DNA from: Artemisia argyi
Lineage: Eukaryota; Streptophyta; Magnoliopsida; Asterales; Asteraceae
Direction of reading: 5' to 3'
NCBI GenBank assembly: GCA_030686995.1
Contig: CM060680.1
Span: 83,912,259-83,976,258, forward strand
Length of the DNA: 64,000 nucleotides
The first letter of the stretch is position 1; each line of letters opens with the position of its first letter. The notes below the pieces were generated by a model that ran no database searches, was not told the DNA's origin, and was given only the letters and a program-made list of their open reading frames with translations. Shown here one piece after another: positions 22,678-33,779 of the stretch. A program made the position numbers and the translations under genes.

Positions 22678-25207
22678 TTTTTTTTTTTGGGTAAAAGGTC
22701 AACGACCCGGTAAATATATTACTCCAAAAAACAGTTAAGTACAACGGATATGAGTGATTCTCATATCTCAGCCCGTTACATAGGCGAAAGGCTTACATAA
22801 CAAGATACTTCCAATTTTCTAGACAAGAAAACAAACCATTAAAAGACTCGGACAAAAATATAACCTACTTCCTACGACCTTGGAGATTAAAGCCATAAAT
22901 GGCGTTAAGAGCATCCAATTCCCCTGGAAGATCATAAATTTGCTTCGAGTAATCGTCATAGTCATCCAACTCATCTTCACGCTCATGACCTCCACCAAAA
23001 AGATTTGCAGATTCGTCGAACGTGTTAAGAACCTCCTCCTCATCACTATCAGTAACCACAATATCACCCACCTTAGAGAATGGGTTAGCCCTCTTATTGG
23101 CAGATACAGACGGAATAGGAACACCTTTATCATCCAAAAGGGTAGCTTTCCCATCGATAAGTAGCTTTTCAAGCTTACTAATTTTCTCAACTATAGGAGT
23201 AGAACCACCTTCCTTAGTTCCCATTAAATCACTCACAAGGGGTTCTTGTGATGTAGTACCAGTCTTAACCAACGCATCCTCATTAACTTCCATTGTACAT
23301 CCAGCATCCACATCCATGTTGGTGTCATCAGTAGGAATACCAGACGTATCCGTATCATCCATATTAAGAGCATCAAACTGGTTAGATGTAGAGATCGTTG
23401 TACCACTAGAACTAGCCACATCAGGAGTCTTCTTCTTATTGCCACCAACATTCTTGGGTTGATACTGAAACTTCTTACCCACAACAGGTTTAGTAAACCC
23501 TCCTTTACCCGGAATTGTAGAACCACCTTGTTTTCCTTTCTTCCTGTTATTGACAGTCATGAAACTATCATTAACAGGCTTAGTAGGCTGAACATGAGGT
23601 ATAACAACCTTAGGGCAGTCAATCAGAATATGTCCAAATACCTTGCATTTATCACAGCGAGGTGGTTTCCATTCATATTCAACCCGGATCTTTTCAATAG
23701 TCGAACCCGTACCATCAAGTAGAGGAATCTCAACAGTGAGACTATCCTTCAATACCTCGTCCGACTTTACTTCAATCATACACCTAGCAAAGCTACTCCG
23801 GCCCCAAGATTCCTTGCACATTTGACTAGTAAAGGCATCTAACCTTTTGGGCGTCCCAATCACAGTAGCAAGCAGGCTAAGTCCATCATCGGAGAACATA
23901 GCTAATGGAACATCATGGAATTTAACCCACACCAGAATGTTAGTCAAATCCTCTTTAAGCAAGTTGGTGTTCAATGTCCATGGTTTAAGTATAATAGGGA
24001 CATTACGAATCAACCAAGGACCATTATCAAGGACATCATCGACACCTTTCTTCGAAGAAAACTTGAAGAAAAAGAAACCCTTAGCATTCATCATAACCTT
24101 TTGCAAACCATACTTAGCCCACGCATTGCGAACATAATAATCAACAACAGGAAAAGCAAGGCGTTGACCAAGGAAGTATCCGTAGAGAGTATTCTCGAAC
24201 CTCATGTTAACCTCTTGCACAACATTCATTGGGACTGATAAATCAACATCAGCCTTCTTCTTGCTACATTCCAACCTACGAAAGTTTGAATCATGTTTCA
24301 GAGGTTCATTAGAAGTAGCACCCGCGTAAGAAATCAACTTCACTCCCGTACCATTAGTAGTATCAACCTTGTGAGCATTAGGGCCAGAAGTTACACTCTT
24401 ATTCATAGTCTCATTAATCCCATACGAAGGAGGATTAACTTCATTAGCTCCAATCTCACTATGAATTTTATTCATGGCCTCATCAAAATTCTGATGCGCA
24501 TTATCAATCAAGTGCTTGACATTAACAGCACTTGTACTCCGCACCAAGTCGTCATCATGTGATGTATCTTTCGTAAGTGGAATCGGCTCCACATACTGAT
24601 CAGGTACATCATCCACATTCAAACTAACACTGCTAGGGTTCATCATTGAGGGTGAACTCAACTCCCCAAAGCTAGTAGTGTCCTTTTGCATATTCCCAAG
24701 TGAAACCGGCTCAACATCAACATTAATATTCCCTTTAGACTTAGAAGCATTAGTTGTAACCTTCGAATTCAAAAAACCCTTATTAATCATCTCTCAACAA
24801 CCCACGAACAGAAACCCTAATAACAACTAGCACGCATGCAAACAGGATCTAAGAATAAAAACCCTAATCGCTTAGGGTTTTGAGGTTAAACGCCCAAACA
24901 ACTAACCACCCTCCATGCAATTCGATCAAGTTATATGATAGTACTACAATAACAGGACCTGATCGAAGTGATAAACCAACTGTCCTAGTCGATTAGTAAA
25001 AAAGGTTAGATCGAATATAGAGTAATGAATGAACGAATCGATGTAACCTTATAAGCAGCACCACGATTCAAAGAAAAACCCTTATAGAACAATCACACAA
25101 AGATCAAGAATCAAAGATGCAGGATCGATTGGAATTGAATGAATGAAAAGTCGATGATGTGAGGGTTTTTTTTGAATCGCCAGATAGAGAGTCGTACTTA
25201 GGGTTTT
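22678..25207 (-). mobile_element. ORF1-only LINE-like retroelement, intact copy 2
   Basis: The insert is bounded by a 17-bp direct duplication, TTTTATGTGCATCTGTT, at 22661-22677 and 25208-25224. At its 3' side (left on the plus strand) is a short poly(A), seen as T at 22678-22688. These are hallmarks of LINE-type target-primed insertion. The element is about 2.53 kb, with a 5' UTR of some 417 bases, one intact 641-codon ORF and a 3' UTR of about 175 bases. It has no endonuclease or reverse transcriptase, so it must have been mobilised in trans. It lies just downstream of the KAS I stop codon. Confidence 0.88.
22865..24790 (-). CDS. DUF4283 and CX2CX4HX4C zinc-knuckle protein, 641 aa
   Basis: The intact ORF starts at ATG 24790. 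Residues 1 to about 185 are low-complexity and Ser/Asn/Asp-rich. A DUF4283-type domain spans roughly 190-360 (NTLYGYFLGQRLAFPVV near its start, ILVWVKFHDVPLAMFSDDG in the middle). The zinc knuckle CDKCKVFGHILIDC is near residues 376-390. A basic KKGKQGG and GNKKKTP stretch follows. The C-terminus is acidic and ends in a basic LQGRRK. The layout matches ORF1 of plant L1-type LINEs, an RNA-binding partner of the retrotransposition complex. The lack of stops and frameshifts suggests recent insertion. A domesticated host gene is less likely given the duplication and poly(A). Confidence 0.85.
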   Translation of the reverse strand: MINKGFLNSKVTTNASKSKGNINVDVEPVSLGNMQKDTTSFGELSSPSMMNPSSVSLNVDDVPDQYVEPIPLTKDTSHDDDLVRSTSAVNVKHLIDNAHQNFDEAMNKIHSEIGANEVNPPSYGINETMNKSVTSGPNAHKVDTTNGTGVKLISYAGATSNEPLKHDSNFRRLECSKKKADVDLSVPMNVVQEVNMRFENTLYGYFLGQRLAFPVVDYYVRNAWAKYGLQKVMMNAKGFFFFKFSSKKGVDDVLDNGPWLIRNVPIILKPWTLNTNLLKEDLTNILVWVKFHDVPLAMFSDDGLSLLATVIGTPKRLDAFTSQMCKESWGRSSFARCMIEVKSDEVLKDSLTVEIPLLDGTGSTIEKIRVEYEWKPPRCDKCKVFGHILIDCPKVVIPHVQPTKPVNDSFMTVNNRKKGKQGGSTIPGKGGFTKPVVGKKFQYQPKNVGGNKKKTPDVASSSGTTISTSNQFDALNMDDTDTSGIPTDDTNMDVDAGCTMEVNEDALVKTGTTSQEPLVSDLMGTKEGGSTPIVEKISKLEKLLIDGKATLLDDKGVPIPSVSANKRANPFSKVGDIVVTDSDEEEVLNTFDESANLFGGGHEREDELDDYDDYSKQIYDLPGELDALNAIYGFNLQGRRK

Positions 25208-25224
25208 TTTTATGTGCATCTGTT

Positions 25225-27283
25225 CTTCTTTATTACATCATCAATTCATAAAATTCCGTTCTTATTTTTATATATCTAAATCTAAATATGTATGTTAAAA
25301 TCGCAAATAATATTTGCTTAGATCTTAACTATTTATAACGGAAAAATAGTCAAAGTTGAAAAGTGAAAAGTGAAATGTTGAATTTTTGGTCAATGCCGAA
25401 AATGCCCTTATAAAAAATGAATTCATACGGAATATGTGAGTCAAAACTGAATTTTAAGTGAGGAAACTATATGTCAATTAATGTTTGTAACTTACTCAAG
25501 GAAACAATATTGCAAGTGAGGAAACTATATGCCAATTAGTGTCTGTGAAATTTTGAAATGTTAGAAAGGTTGTCTCTCTTCACTTATGGAGTATTTTCTT
25601 TTTCTCTAACCTAAAACAAATCTCTCACTCTATAAACAAACAACCGCTAACTAGCCATGAGCCGACTACCATAACCGACGCCTCCAGCCTTCTCTCTCAA
25701 ATGACAAACCATCTCCTCAAACACACCATCTTCTCCTCCTCAGCCGCCACCACCTCATCATCCGCCGCCATAATCCGCCGGAACCCCTGGGTTTGGTGGT
25801 TTCAGTTATCTGTGGTATTGGTGGTAGATCGGGTGGGTTTGGTTGGTGTTTAGGTTGTTGCGTTTACTAAGACTACTTTTGGTTGTTTGTTTGCGGTTTC
25901 AATGGTAGTGGATTTGTGTTTTTGTTGTCAAAGGTAATTTTGGTTGTTAATATCTTTCGAGATCTGGTTTAAAAAATTTGTTCACAAGAAACCATTTTTT
26001 TCCCAGTTTCAGATCATTTGAGATATATGAGAGTAACGGTTTAATTTATGGCCTTTAATGTGTTAATTTGATAGTTAATTAAAATACAAAGGTTTAGAAT
26101 TGAGGGTGATAATTTAGAGCTATGAAGGAGGTGGGTTGTTTAAGTGGTGTTGGTCCCGAGAGTTTTGGCGTGGTTCTTGTGTGTAGTCATTTGTTTTTGG
26201 TGGTTTTGGTTGTGTAGGTTTTACGAGATGTGATAGTTGTGTGTTATAATGCTTTTGATGTTTAAATAGAATGGTATACATGTATTTGTCTATTTTTTAA
26301 AGGATTTGAATGTGATTTAGCTATCATGATTTTGTTAGTCCGATGAGTTGTTTTGGAACAGATGGTAGTTTTATGCAACAGTTTGTATGCACTCATGAAG
26401 ACTCCTGAGCCAAGCTATTATATTTTTTATTTCTGGGTGTTTGTAACAGGGATGATGTTACCTCTAAAGCCGATTCGGTTATTTGGAGGCTACTTAAAAC
26501 TGATTTTGTAGGTTCTTTGTGGTTGTCTAAAACTAATACTAGAGTGTGAGGGCTGCTTAAATATAATGGTAGCTTAAATACTACTCAAAATCCACACTTG
26601 ATAGTAGTAATTCAATAGGCTATGGAAAAAATACTACTCAAAAGCCAAAATGTGAAGTAAAAGTTAAAGAGTTAAAAGTTAAAAGAAAAAATAGACTGGA
26701 ATGTGATAACTTTGATTTAAAAATCATGTCTTCAATTGCTTTCAATGCCTAATAACACTCAAAGGGTTTTGTTTGTTTCTATTTTTTGAAGTAACATATT
26801 TATGGTAATTTTATTAAAGTCAACCTTAATGAATGGACCTAAATATAAACATAATTGTTTCGACCTAAAACATAAACATAAACAAACAAAGGTTAAACAA
26901 AACATCTAAAACACATAATGTTAACTTAACCTATCAATCAAATGAGAGCCACAAATAATTTTACAATTGTTGTATTGGTATATTTAAAATAAAAAAGAAC
27001 ATGCACGCTACACACATAAACGACTATCTTAATAACTGCACATACCTCATTTTTAAAAAACTTAATTATTCTAAAAAAATTAAAGTTAATTGTCTAATTA
27101 ACTCCCTTTAATACTCCTTATACTTCAAAATGAAAACTATTAAAACTAAGTACGCCGTTAGAAAATTTCGTTGCTATACACGGGTACAACTGTTTGCAAA
27201 TTATATTTAGATCTTTTCACGTTCTATTTTGAACGTTATACGAAACAGTTACCACAATATCACATATCGCTAATTAACGCTAG
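25225..27283. other. KAS I downstream region, possibly Helitron interior
   Basis: No ORF of note is present. At 25670-25800 a Pro/Ser-codon-rich stretch (CCGCCACC-type words) might be an old captured coding fragment but shows no open frame of useful length. From about 26690 the DNA is AT-rich. A phrase near 27168 (TTTCGTTGCTATACACGGGT) resembles the terminal phrase at 27284-27317. Confidence 0.35.
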
Positions 27284-27317
27284 GAACCTCCGTTGCTATG
27301 CACGGGTACTCGTCTAG
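27284..27317 (+). mobile_element. Helitron-like 3' terminus
   Basis: The segment has a short GC-containing hairpin (CCGTTGCTATGCACGG), then about ten bases, then CTAG at 27314-27317 followed by T. That is the usual form of plant Helitron 3' ends (hairpin, CTRR, insertion before T). The 5' TC end was not located, so the element's extent is unknown. Confidence 0.4.

Positions 27318-27318
<1 letters not shown>

Positions 27319-27378
<60 letters not shown>
27319..27378. repeat. (AT)n microsatellite
   Basis: About 60 bases of uninterrupted AT dinucleotides abut the Helitron-like terminus. Confidence 0.95.
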
Positions 27379-27379
<1 letters not shown>

Positions 27380-27399
27380 CTTATAACATGGGTGGTTCA

Positions 27400-28640
27400 A
27401 AGGTAAAGCTATAAGTTTAGACCCTCGATTTCTTAAGGCCCCGTTTTTGTGTACATGTATGTATGTAATGAGTATGGTAGCCTTCTAAGGTTTTTATGTA
27501 CTAGAACTAAATCGCAGAAGTCAACTAAAAAAGTCAAACACTCAAGAACTGACTAGAACTAAATCGCAACGGTCTTTCCTGCCGAAATTCACTTTACCCT
27601 TTCATTGTATAAAAGCTCATTTAGTTGTCATTTTTAGCCTAGCTTGTTAATTGTAATTCTCTCTTTCACACTATGAACAATTCATCTTTCCAGTAACAAA
27701 TCCCTTTGGTTCATTAATTCGTGATTCATTCTTACTTGATTTTTCTATTATTGAACTAGTTCTTATCTCATTTCTTTGATTTCTGATAAGAACATATCAT
27801 TTGGTATCCGAGCAGTTAACTTGGCTAGATACATGTACAAGATTTTGTTATGAACACCATCAAGATCCGCCAACATCCATTCATTTCATTTTTCGCGGCC
27901 AATCCAAAATATGCACCAAATTACTCGACTTCACATTTTCCAATCCAAAACATGTGTCATTGAGTCAAGAGTCAGTAATCAGTTACAATTCTTGGTAGTT
28001 AGTTGCATATTCTTGAAGTTAGTTACCGTCTTGAAAGTAGTTACAGTTTGTGTATGGAGTTCTTGATCAATAAACTATTTTTGGGAAACCATTTTGGTAC
28101 AATATTGGACTCTTTGAAAACAATCTATGGAACTATTTTTTGGTGTACAAAGTTTTATGAAACTCACCAACTATTTTATAGTTTACAATTTTTATCATGC
28201 TTTTCAAGTGATCAAGTGAAATTGGAACCTAAGTGATTGCATTTATTGATTACATATTAGTCAAGTGTTGAACTAAAAACAAATGCTAACTTTTAAACAT
28301 TGTACTAAGAGAAATGATGTCTTAATCTTTTCAGACATGTATTTCTGATTTAACGATGTAATTGTTGGGATATCTTTTATATTATTATGTTTGGTATTGT
28401 TCTAATATCTTTGCAATGTATATTGGTTTCGTCGCACCTCTCGTTTCCACCATTTGGCGGGGTGTGACACTAGTCGACTCGTATGATGTTTGATGTTTAA
28501 GAAAATGTCAATTTGGTTATAGTTGCGATTTTTTTTTTACTTTTTATTATTTTTTTTAGAAAAAACGGCATTCTGTATAATCTTAGGCTCTGATACCAAT
28601 TTCTATCACACCCCGCTAAAGCAGAAACACTGAATGTAAC
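27400..28640. other. LTR-retrotransposon debris
   Basis: A TATA-like TATAAAAGC (about 27609) and a TGGTATCCGAGC phrase (about 27786), close to a Met-tRNA primer site, suggest the end of a copia-type LTR at about 27780. At 28456-28469 GGCGGGGTGTGACA resembles a gypsy LTR end. At 28591-28613 the minus strand reads a similar LTR end followed by TGGTATCAGAG, a primer site on the opposite strand. No pairing LTR could be aligned, so these are separate worn fragments. The Tat-1 element starts at 28641. Confidence 0.4.
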
Positions 28641-29314
28641 TGATAACGTATAATACGGATATTAGGCTTACTGGGCCTGGATCGTATTATACACAACTGG
28701 GCCCCGGCCTAATGAAACAAGTGATGATGTATAACACGGATAACAGGTTCACTGGGCCTCGATAGCATCATATACAACTGGACCCCGGTCCAACAAAAAC
28801 AGAAGTACCGGACATCGTCAAAGCCCAAGCTGCGAGTAGGGTGCGGTCCGGATTTCTAACGATGCACGTGGACCGTAAGAATGACACTTCCAAGGTAGGC
28901 TTACGAACCGGCCTACGGTCTGGCAGATGATCTACGTCTGCAATCATGATTAAGCTGCGGACCCTTACCCGACAAGGGTCTCACCCCGGCCACTACAGCA
29001 ACATGCGAAATACTAGGAAACCCTAGCATCTCGACCATCTATAAAAGGAAATCTTAGTACACATTCACGAGGTACGATCTTCTCACACATCCCAACACAT
29101 ACAAATTCCACTGACCACATAAGTACTTATTCTCATGCCGAAGCTTAATCATGGGGTCCATCCCTACGGTAAGGCTAATGGTTTGCTTTCATTTGTGTAG
29201 GTACTCAATCTATTACTTTGAATAGTGCAAGGCTTACGCGGCTGATAGTCCATCAAGGGCGGCACAACGCATATCAAACCCAATCTCAACATCCCCACAC
29301 TTTTTACACTAACA
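28641..29314 (+). repeat. 5' LTR of Tat-1 (Ty3/gypsy, Tat lineage)
   Basis: The LTR begins TGATAACGTATAATACGG and ends TTTTTACACTAACA. It aligns throughout with the LTR at 32462-33117 but is clearly diverged. An internal duplicate of the start (about 28711) makes it slightly longer. A TATA-like CTATAAAAGG stands near 29040. A primer site related to TGGCGCC-type sites (TGACGCCATTCATAGGACCC, from 29318) follows directly. Confidence 0.8.
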
Positions 29315-29379
29315 AGTTGACGCCATTCATAGGACCCAGTACATAACTGCGTTCTAAAAAATACTCGCCATGAGCCATA

Positions 29380-32300
29380 ACACAAACTCTATTACTCCCG
29401 CACCCACGTCCCCGTGCGAAATACGGGGGTAAGAGGCAAAGAAACAGTGTTGGAAGATGACGATGGGCCTACACCTGACGCAGATCTTCAGGATTACTGT
29501 AAAAGGAGCTACGACAAGATATTGTCCATCATTGCTGAGAAGGTTGTTGATATAAATAATGTTTAAAAACGTTATTAATATTTCTCAATAACTCTATGTT
29601 TTGATAATCACAAAATGTAAACTAAATTAAGTCAAGATTATGTTGTAAACAAGTATTTAGTAACAAATATTTACCCCTACAACTAATATCACTTAAGGTA
29701 TGCATAAACTTAGCATCTTATGCATTGCATGATCAAAGGAAGCCTTTTCTTAACACATAACATTTTATAAAATGACATTAACATTTTATATATATTAGTA
29801 AATCATTTTTGGTATTGTTTTATTAAACTACAAAGATATGATTTCAAAATTCTAACCAAAAAGGGCAAGTTTTATCCAGAAAAACCTTCCCCACTAATGG
29901 ACAAGAAAATCCAACGTTCTGGAGGGGCGGCCCTCTTAATTCATAAGGTGGCCCCCTTAATTATTAAGGGGACTGGCCCCTAATTAAGGGGATCGGCCAC
30001 GCTCTAGAACAGTAAATCTTTCCCCTTTAAATACTGGTTCATCCCACAGAATTTTCTTACCTTTTTGCACTAAAAACCTTCTGATCTAATCCCCATTTCT
30101 ATCTCAAAAATCATTTGATCATATAATTCATAAGTCTTTGTTTCTATGTGATCCAAAGCTTCATCCACTCAAGTGCAAAAACAAGAACACTCCTCTACAT
30201 CCATTAAATTGTAGTAGTGTTGTGATTAGCTAGTTTCATCTTGTAGTAGTGCTAGATACTTGTAAAGTGTAGTGTGAATGTGTTGATTGTAGATACTAGG
30301 TGTGTTGTAAAGTAGTGTAGTTGTTGTGATTTAGTTGTGCATAGAAGAAGGTGTGAAGTAGACAAGAAGAAAAGGTGTGAAGCTATCTTGAAGAAGTTGT
30401 GAAGGTGTGAAGAAGGAGTGAAGTCTTGAAGAAGTTGTGAGATTGGTTCTAGCTACGATTAGAACTCGACATTTAGCTTAGTGTCGTTAATAGGTGTAAG
30501 CCAAGGTGTGTAAGGTTTCTCCGCCATAAGGAGTTTGTTGACATAGTGAAGAAAACTCTCGAGTGTGGTACTCGGGGAGTGGAGTAGGGCAAGGGAGGTG
30601 TCCTTGTAGCCGAACCACTATAAATTCGCGTGTTGTGGTTTGATCTTTCTAACTCTATCTTTTCTTCATTATATTTCAATACTTTTATTATTAGATTAGT
30701 CTTGCTTGTATTTGTTGATATTTGAATTCACGTAAGATCGAATCTAAAGTTTTATAAGCTACAAAAGATTTTGAAAATAAATTTAAAAAGGACGTAAAAC
30801 TATTCAACCCCCCTTCTAGTTTTCCACAAAGGTTCGTCAAGAAAAGAAGCAACAAAAGCTCAAAGAAGTCAAGGCTGACCTCGCCTTCGAAGAAGTGTCA
30901 CAGCAATCCAAGTCCAGAACACCCACCCGGAGGAAGGATCTCTGAAAGAAAATCGAAGCTAAGCGTGCTCGGAGCGAAACCAAAAGCTCTGATCCACGAA
31001 GCGACAGATCAAGATCCCCAATGAGGAGGGATCCGGACAGGAGTGTTCAAGAGGTTAGAAAAGGGCGTATTCCATAGACTTGGAAGCAAGGACAAGAGCA
31101 TCTCCATGTACTCACAAGATTACCGACGACAATCTCATAACAATGATAGAAGAAGGGAGGAGAGCTATTACCAAACCTTCTGCTCCCATGATTCCGGTCG
31201 ACATCACAACCACGGGGGGTCTTCCAGGTGGAGGGATGATTTTTCAGAAAAATATTATCGGTGTCACAGAGGTGGAAGATCAAGATCGAGGAGGCAAAGA
31301 TCCGACGCCTACGATGATGACCTAGCGCAGCCATGGATGTGCCGGGACTCCGACCCGTTCACTCCCCGCATCCATTACTTTGAATTGCCAAAGTGGACTC
31401 GCTAGTTGACTCAGGTCAAGATGTATGAGGGAAGCGAAGATCCGGAAGACCGTCTCAAGATCTTCCAATCCCCAGCTAAAGTCGAGCGCTAGGCCATGCC
31501 AGTCTGGTGTCACATGTTTAACTCCACGCTAACTGGGTCCGCCCGGGTATGGTTTGACGACCTTACACCAGAACTATTGATAGCTACGATGAGCTGAAAG
31601 AGGCGTTCCTGGCAAACTTCCTCCAACAAAAGAAGTGCATCAAAGACTCTGTAGAGCTCCACCACATCAAGCAAGCAGAGGGAGAATCTACAGAGGATTT
31701 TATAAAAAGGTTCAAGAAAAAGAGTCGGGATGTGAAAGGAGCGCCAGAAGTGCTGAAGATATCGGGATTCATGCACGGGACAACCAACCCAGAGTTGATC
31801 AAACGTTTGCATGATAACATCCCTAAGACTGTTGATGAAATGATGAGGGCAACCATGTCCTTCCTTCGGGGGGAAGTGGCGGCTGGAAAACAAGAACGGA
31901 AAAAATCATTCTCACCATGGAGACAATTGGATGGAGGCCAAAAGCAAAATTTTCGAAAAGGGGGACTTAAGAGTCTGCAAAGAATGGAAAGAAAGCAGGA
32001 CAGGTTTACTCTCCTATCTAAATCCCCCAAGGAAATCTTAGATCTGGAGAAATCAAAGTTAAAACCCCCCTCCACCAATGACAACTCCGGTAGAAAATCG
32101 AAACATTAATGAATTTTGTGAGTTCCATGGAGAAGTCGGACATAAAATGGATGAGTGCATGCATCTGAAGAGACAAATAGAAGAACTGCTAAGAACTAGG
32201 AAGCTGTCACACGTAATCAAGGAGTTAAAACAAAATAGCGAAAAAGATCAACTAAAAGTAGCCAAGAAAGCATAAGCATCAACAAAAGATAAAGCGCTAG

Positions 32301-32461
32301 CAATCCTAATGATACAGGAATGGCGGAAATCAGCAAGGCAGAAGATCACACAAAGCTTCTCTCCCGACCCAGAAATATCTTTCCCACCTCTGGGGATGAT
32401 GAACGGGATGAAGGCCCCATGATAATAGAGACGGAAATCGGAGGACACTGCGTGCACCGTA
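29380..32461 (+). pseudogene. Tat-1 gag and start of protease, broken
   Basis: This is the coding part of a Tat-lineage gypsy element. An Arg/Asp-rich N-terminal part is cut by a solo LTR (29545-30828) and resumes at about 30834. FTPRIHYFELPKWT (about 31350) opens the gag core. A Retrotrans_gag segment follows (about 31500-31900, GSARVWFDDL and FLANFLQQKK), then the knuckle-like CEFHGEVGHKMDEC (32117-32158). At 32390-32461 the protease N-terminus (PMIIETEIGGH) is cut by Tat-2 just before where the active-site Asp motif should be. Stops (about 31404, 31490, 32107, 32273) and at least two frame changes kill the ORF. Confidence 0.85.
29545..30828 (+). mobile_element. Solo LTR, copia/SIRE-type
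   Basis: A 1284-bp unit from TGTTGATATA to TTTTCCACA is flanked by AAGGT duplications (29540-29544 and 30829-30833). It has no primer site, coding sequence or second LTR, so it is a solo LTR left by recombination between LTRs. The CAACCCCCCTTCTAG phrase near its 3' end is typical of SIRE/Maximus-type copia LTRs. It interrupts Tat-1 gag. Confidence 0.88.
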
Positions 32462-33117
32462 TGATGACGTATAGTACGGATAGCAGGCTTACTGGGCCTG
32501 GACTATCCCAAATGAACTGGGCTCCGGCCCTACAAACAAACCGGGCTCCGGCCCTATAAGAAAAACAGGCTCTGGCCCAACGAGCAAACTGGGCCCAGGC
32601 CCAGCAAGCCAATAAAGCCAGACATAGCTAAATCCCATGCCACGAGCATGGCACGATCCAGACAAACAAAGGATGTATATGCGTGGCACTTCCGAAGTAT
32701 GCTCACGGATCGGCCCCCTGTCCGGAAAACCATCCACGTCTGCAACAATCGATTAAGCTGAGGCTCCTTACCCGACAAGGGTCCCACCTCGGCAACTATG
32801 GTACTATGCGAAATATCAAGAAACCCTAATATTTCCGTTACCTATAAAAGGAAACCTCAATTCACACTTTTGAGGTATGACTTTCTCATTCATCCCTACA
32901 CAAGAATATTTCTCTCACAACATGAGTACTTATTCTCACGCCGGAGCTTAATCATGGGGTCCGTCCCCACGATAAGTCTAACGATGTGCTTTTATTGTGC
33001 AGGGAATACAGTTCATTACTTGGATTAGTGCAACAATCATATAGTGGACGATCCACCAAGGACGGCCCGCACTGAACTAAGCCCAACTCTAACCCATTCA
33101 CACTTTTTGCACTAACA
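32462..33117 (+). repeat. 5' LTR of Tat-2
   Basis: This 656-bp LTR starts TGATGACGTATAGTACGG and ends TTTTTGCACTAACA. It is followed by a primer site TGGCGCCATCCGTGGGACCC at 33121-33140. It has GGGCTCCGGCCC-type imperfect repeats and a CTATAAAAGG TATA box (about 32842). It matches the 3' LTR at 46400-46836 very closely and Tat-1's LTR more distantly. Confidence 0.88.
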
Positions 33118-33188
33118 AGTTGGCGCCATCCGTGGGACCCAGTGCATAACTGCGTTCTTGAAAATACTCACCACGAGCCGGAAATCCA

Positions 33189-33779
33189 ATGGCATCATGC
33201 CCATACCAATGTCCGCCCCGCGGAAAAAAGGCAAAGAATGACGAAACACGAAAAGGTCAAATCAAATCGGTGCCTGATTCGGCTCTTCGGGAGCCCGACC
33301 GTAACCACGACCTTCAATTGTTAATGGGTTTGAATGAGAAAGCTCATCAAAGAAAAGTTCTTCGAAATAAATTAGAAGGTGAACAAACACATTCGCACTT
33401 CAAAATAAGGCAGCGGCATCCCGAACCAAACGGGATCAACATGGGGATAGACACTAAAAAGGGGAATGAAGCACCCAATGGAGGTGCAGAAACCAACAAC
33501 GGAAGCATAACGCATCAGCCAGTACATAAAAAGGTTGACCCACTCAACTCGAACATCCGTGACGTTAGGTTACCAAAAGGATTGTACATGCCAGAACATG
33601 TGAAGCGATTCGACGAGAATACGAACCCAACGAATCACCCCAAGGTCCTCCAAGCGATAAAACAAACACAACAGCGAGGCACTCCCGCTCGACCCACACT
33701 CTGCGGATCCACTAGGATCTGGTCTGATAGCACCCCCCAGAGTCCGCAGACAAAAACCTGGAGTTGCAAGCAGCACTAA
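33189..33779 (+). pseudogene. Tat-2 gag N-terminal remnant
   Basis: This 196-codon frame contains LPKGLYMPEHVKRFDENTNP, which corresponds to the gag segment around 31390-31440 in Tat-1. It then runs into unrelated sequence and stops. The gag core, knuckle, protease, RT and integrase are all missing from Tat-2, so the element is non-autonomous. It is short, with a doubtful start. Confidence 0.5.

Noticed and set aside
22819..24562. Open frames in other frames within 22819-24562
   Set aside because: They are shadows of the 641-codon ORF. That ORF has the domain content, the start and the C-terminus shared with copy 1.
32346..32787. Minus-strand frames over the Tat-2 LTR start (also 46441-46623)
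   Set aside because: They come from GGGCTCCGGCCC-type repeats in the LTR. They cross the Tat-1/Tat-2 joint, so they cannot be an old gene.
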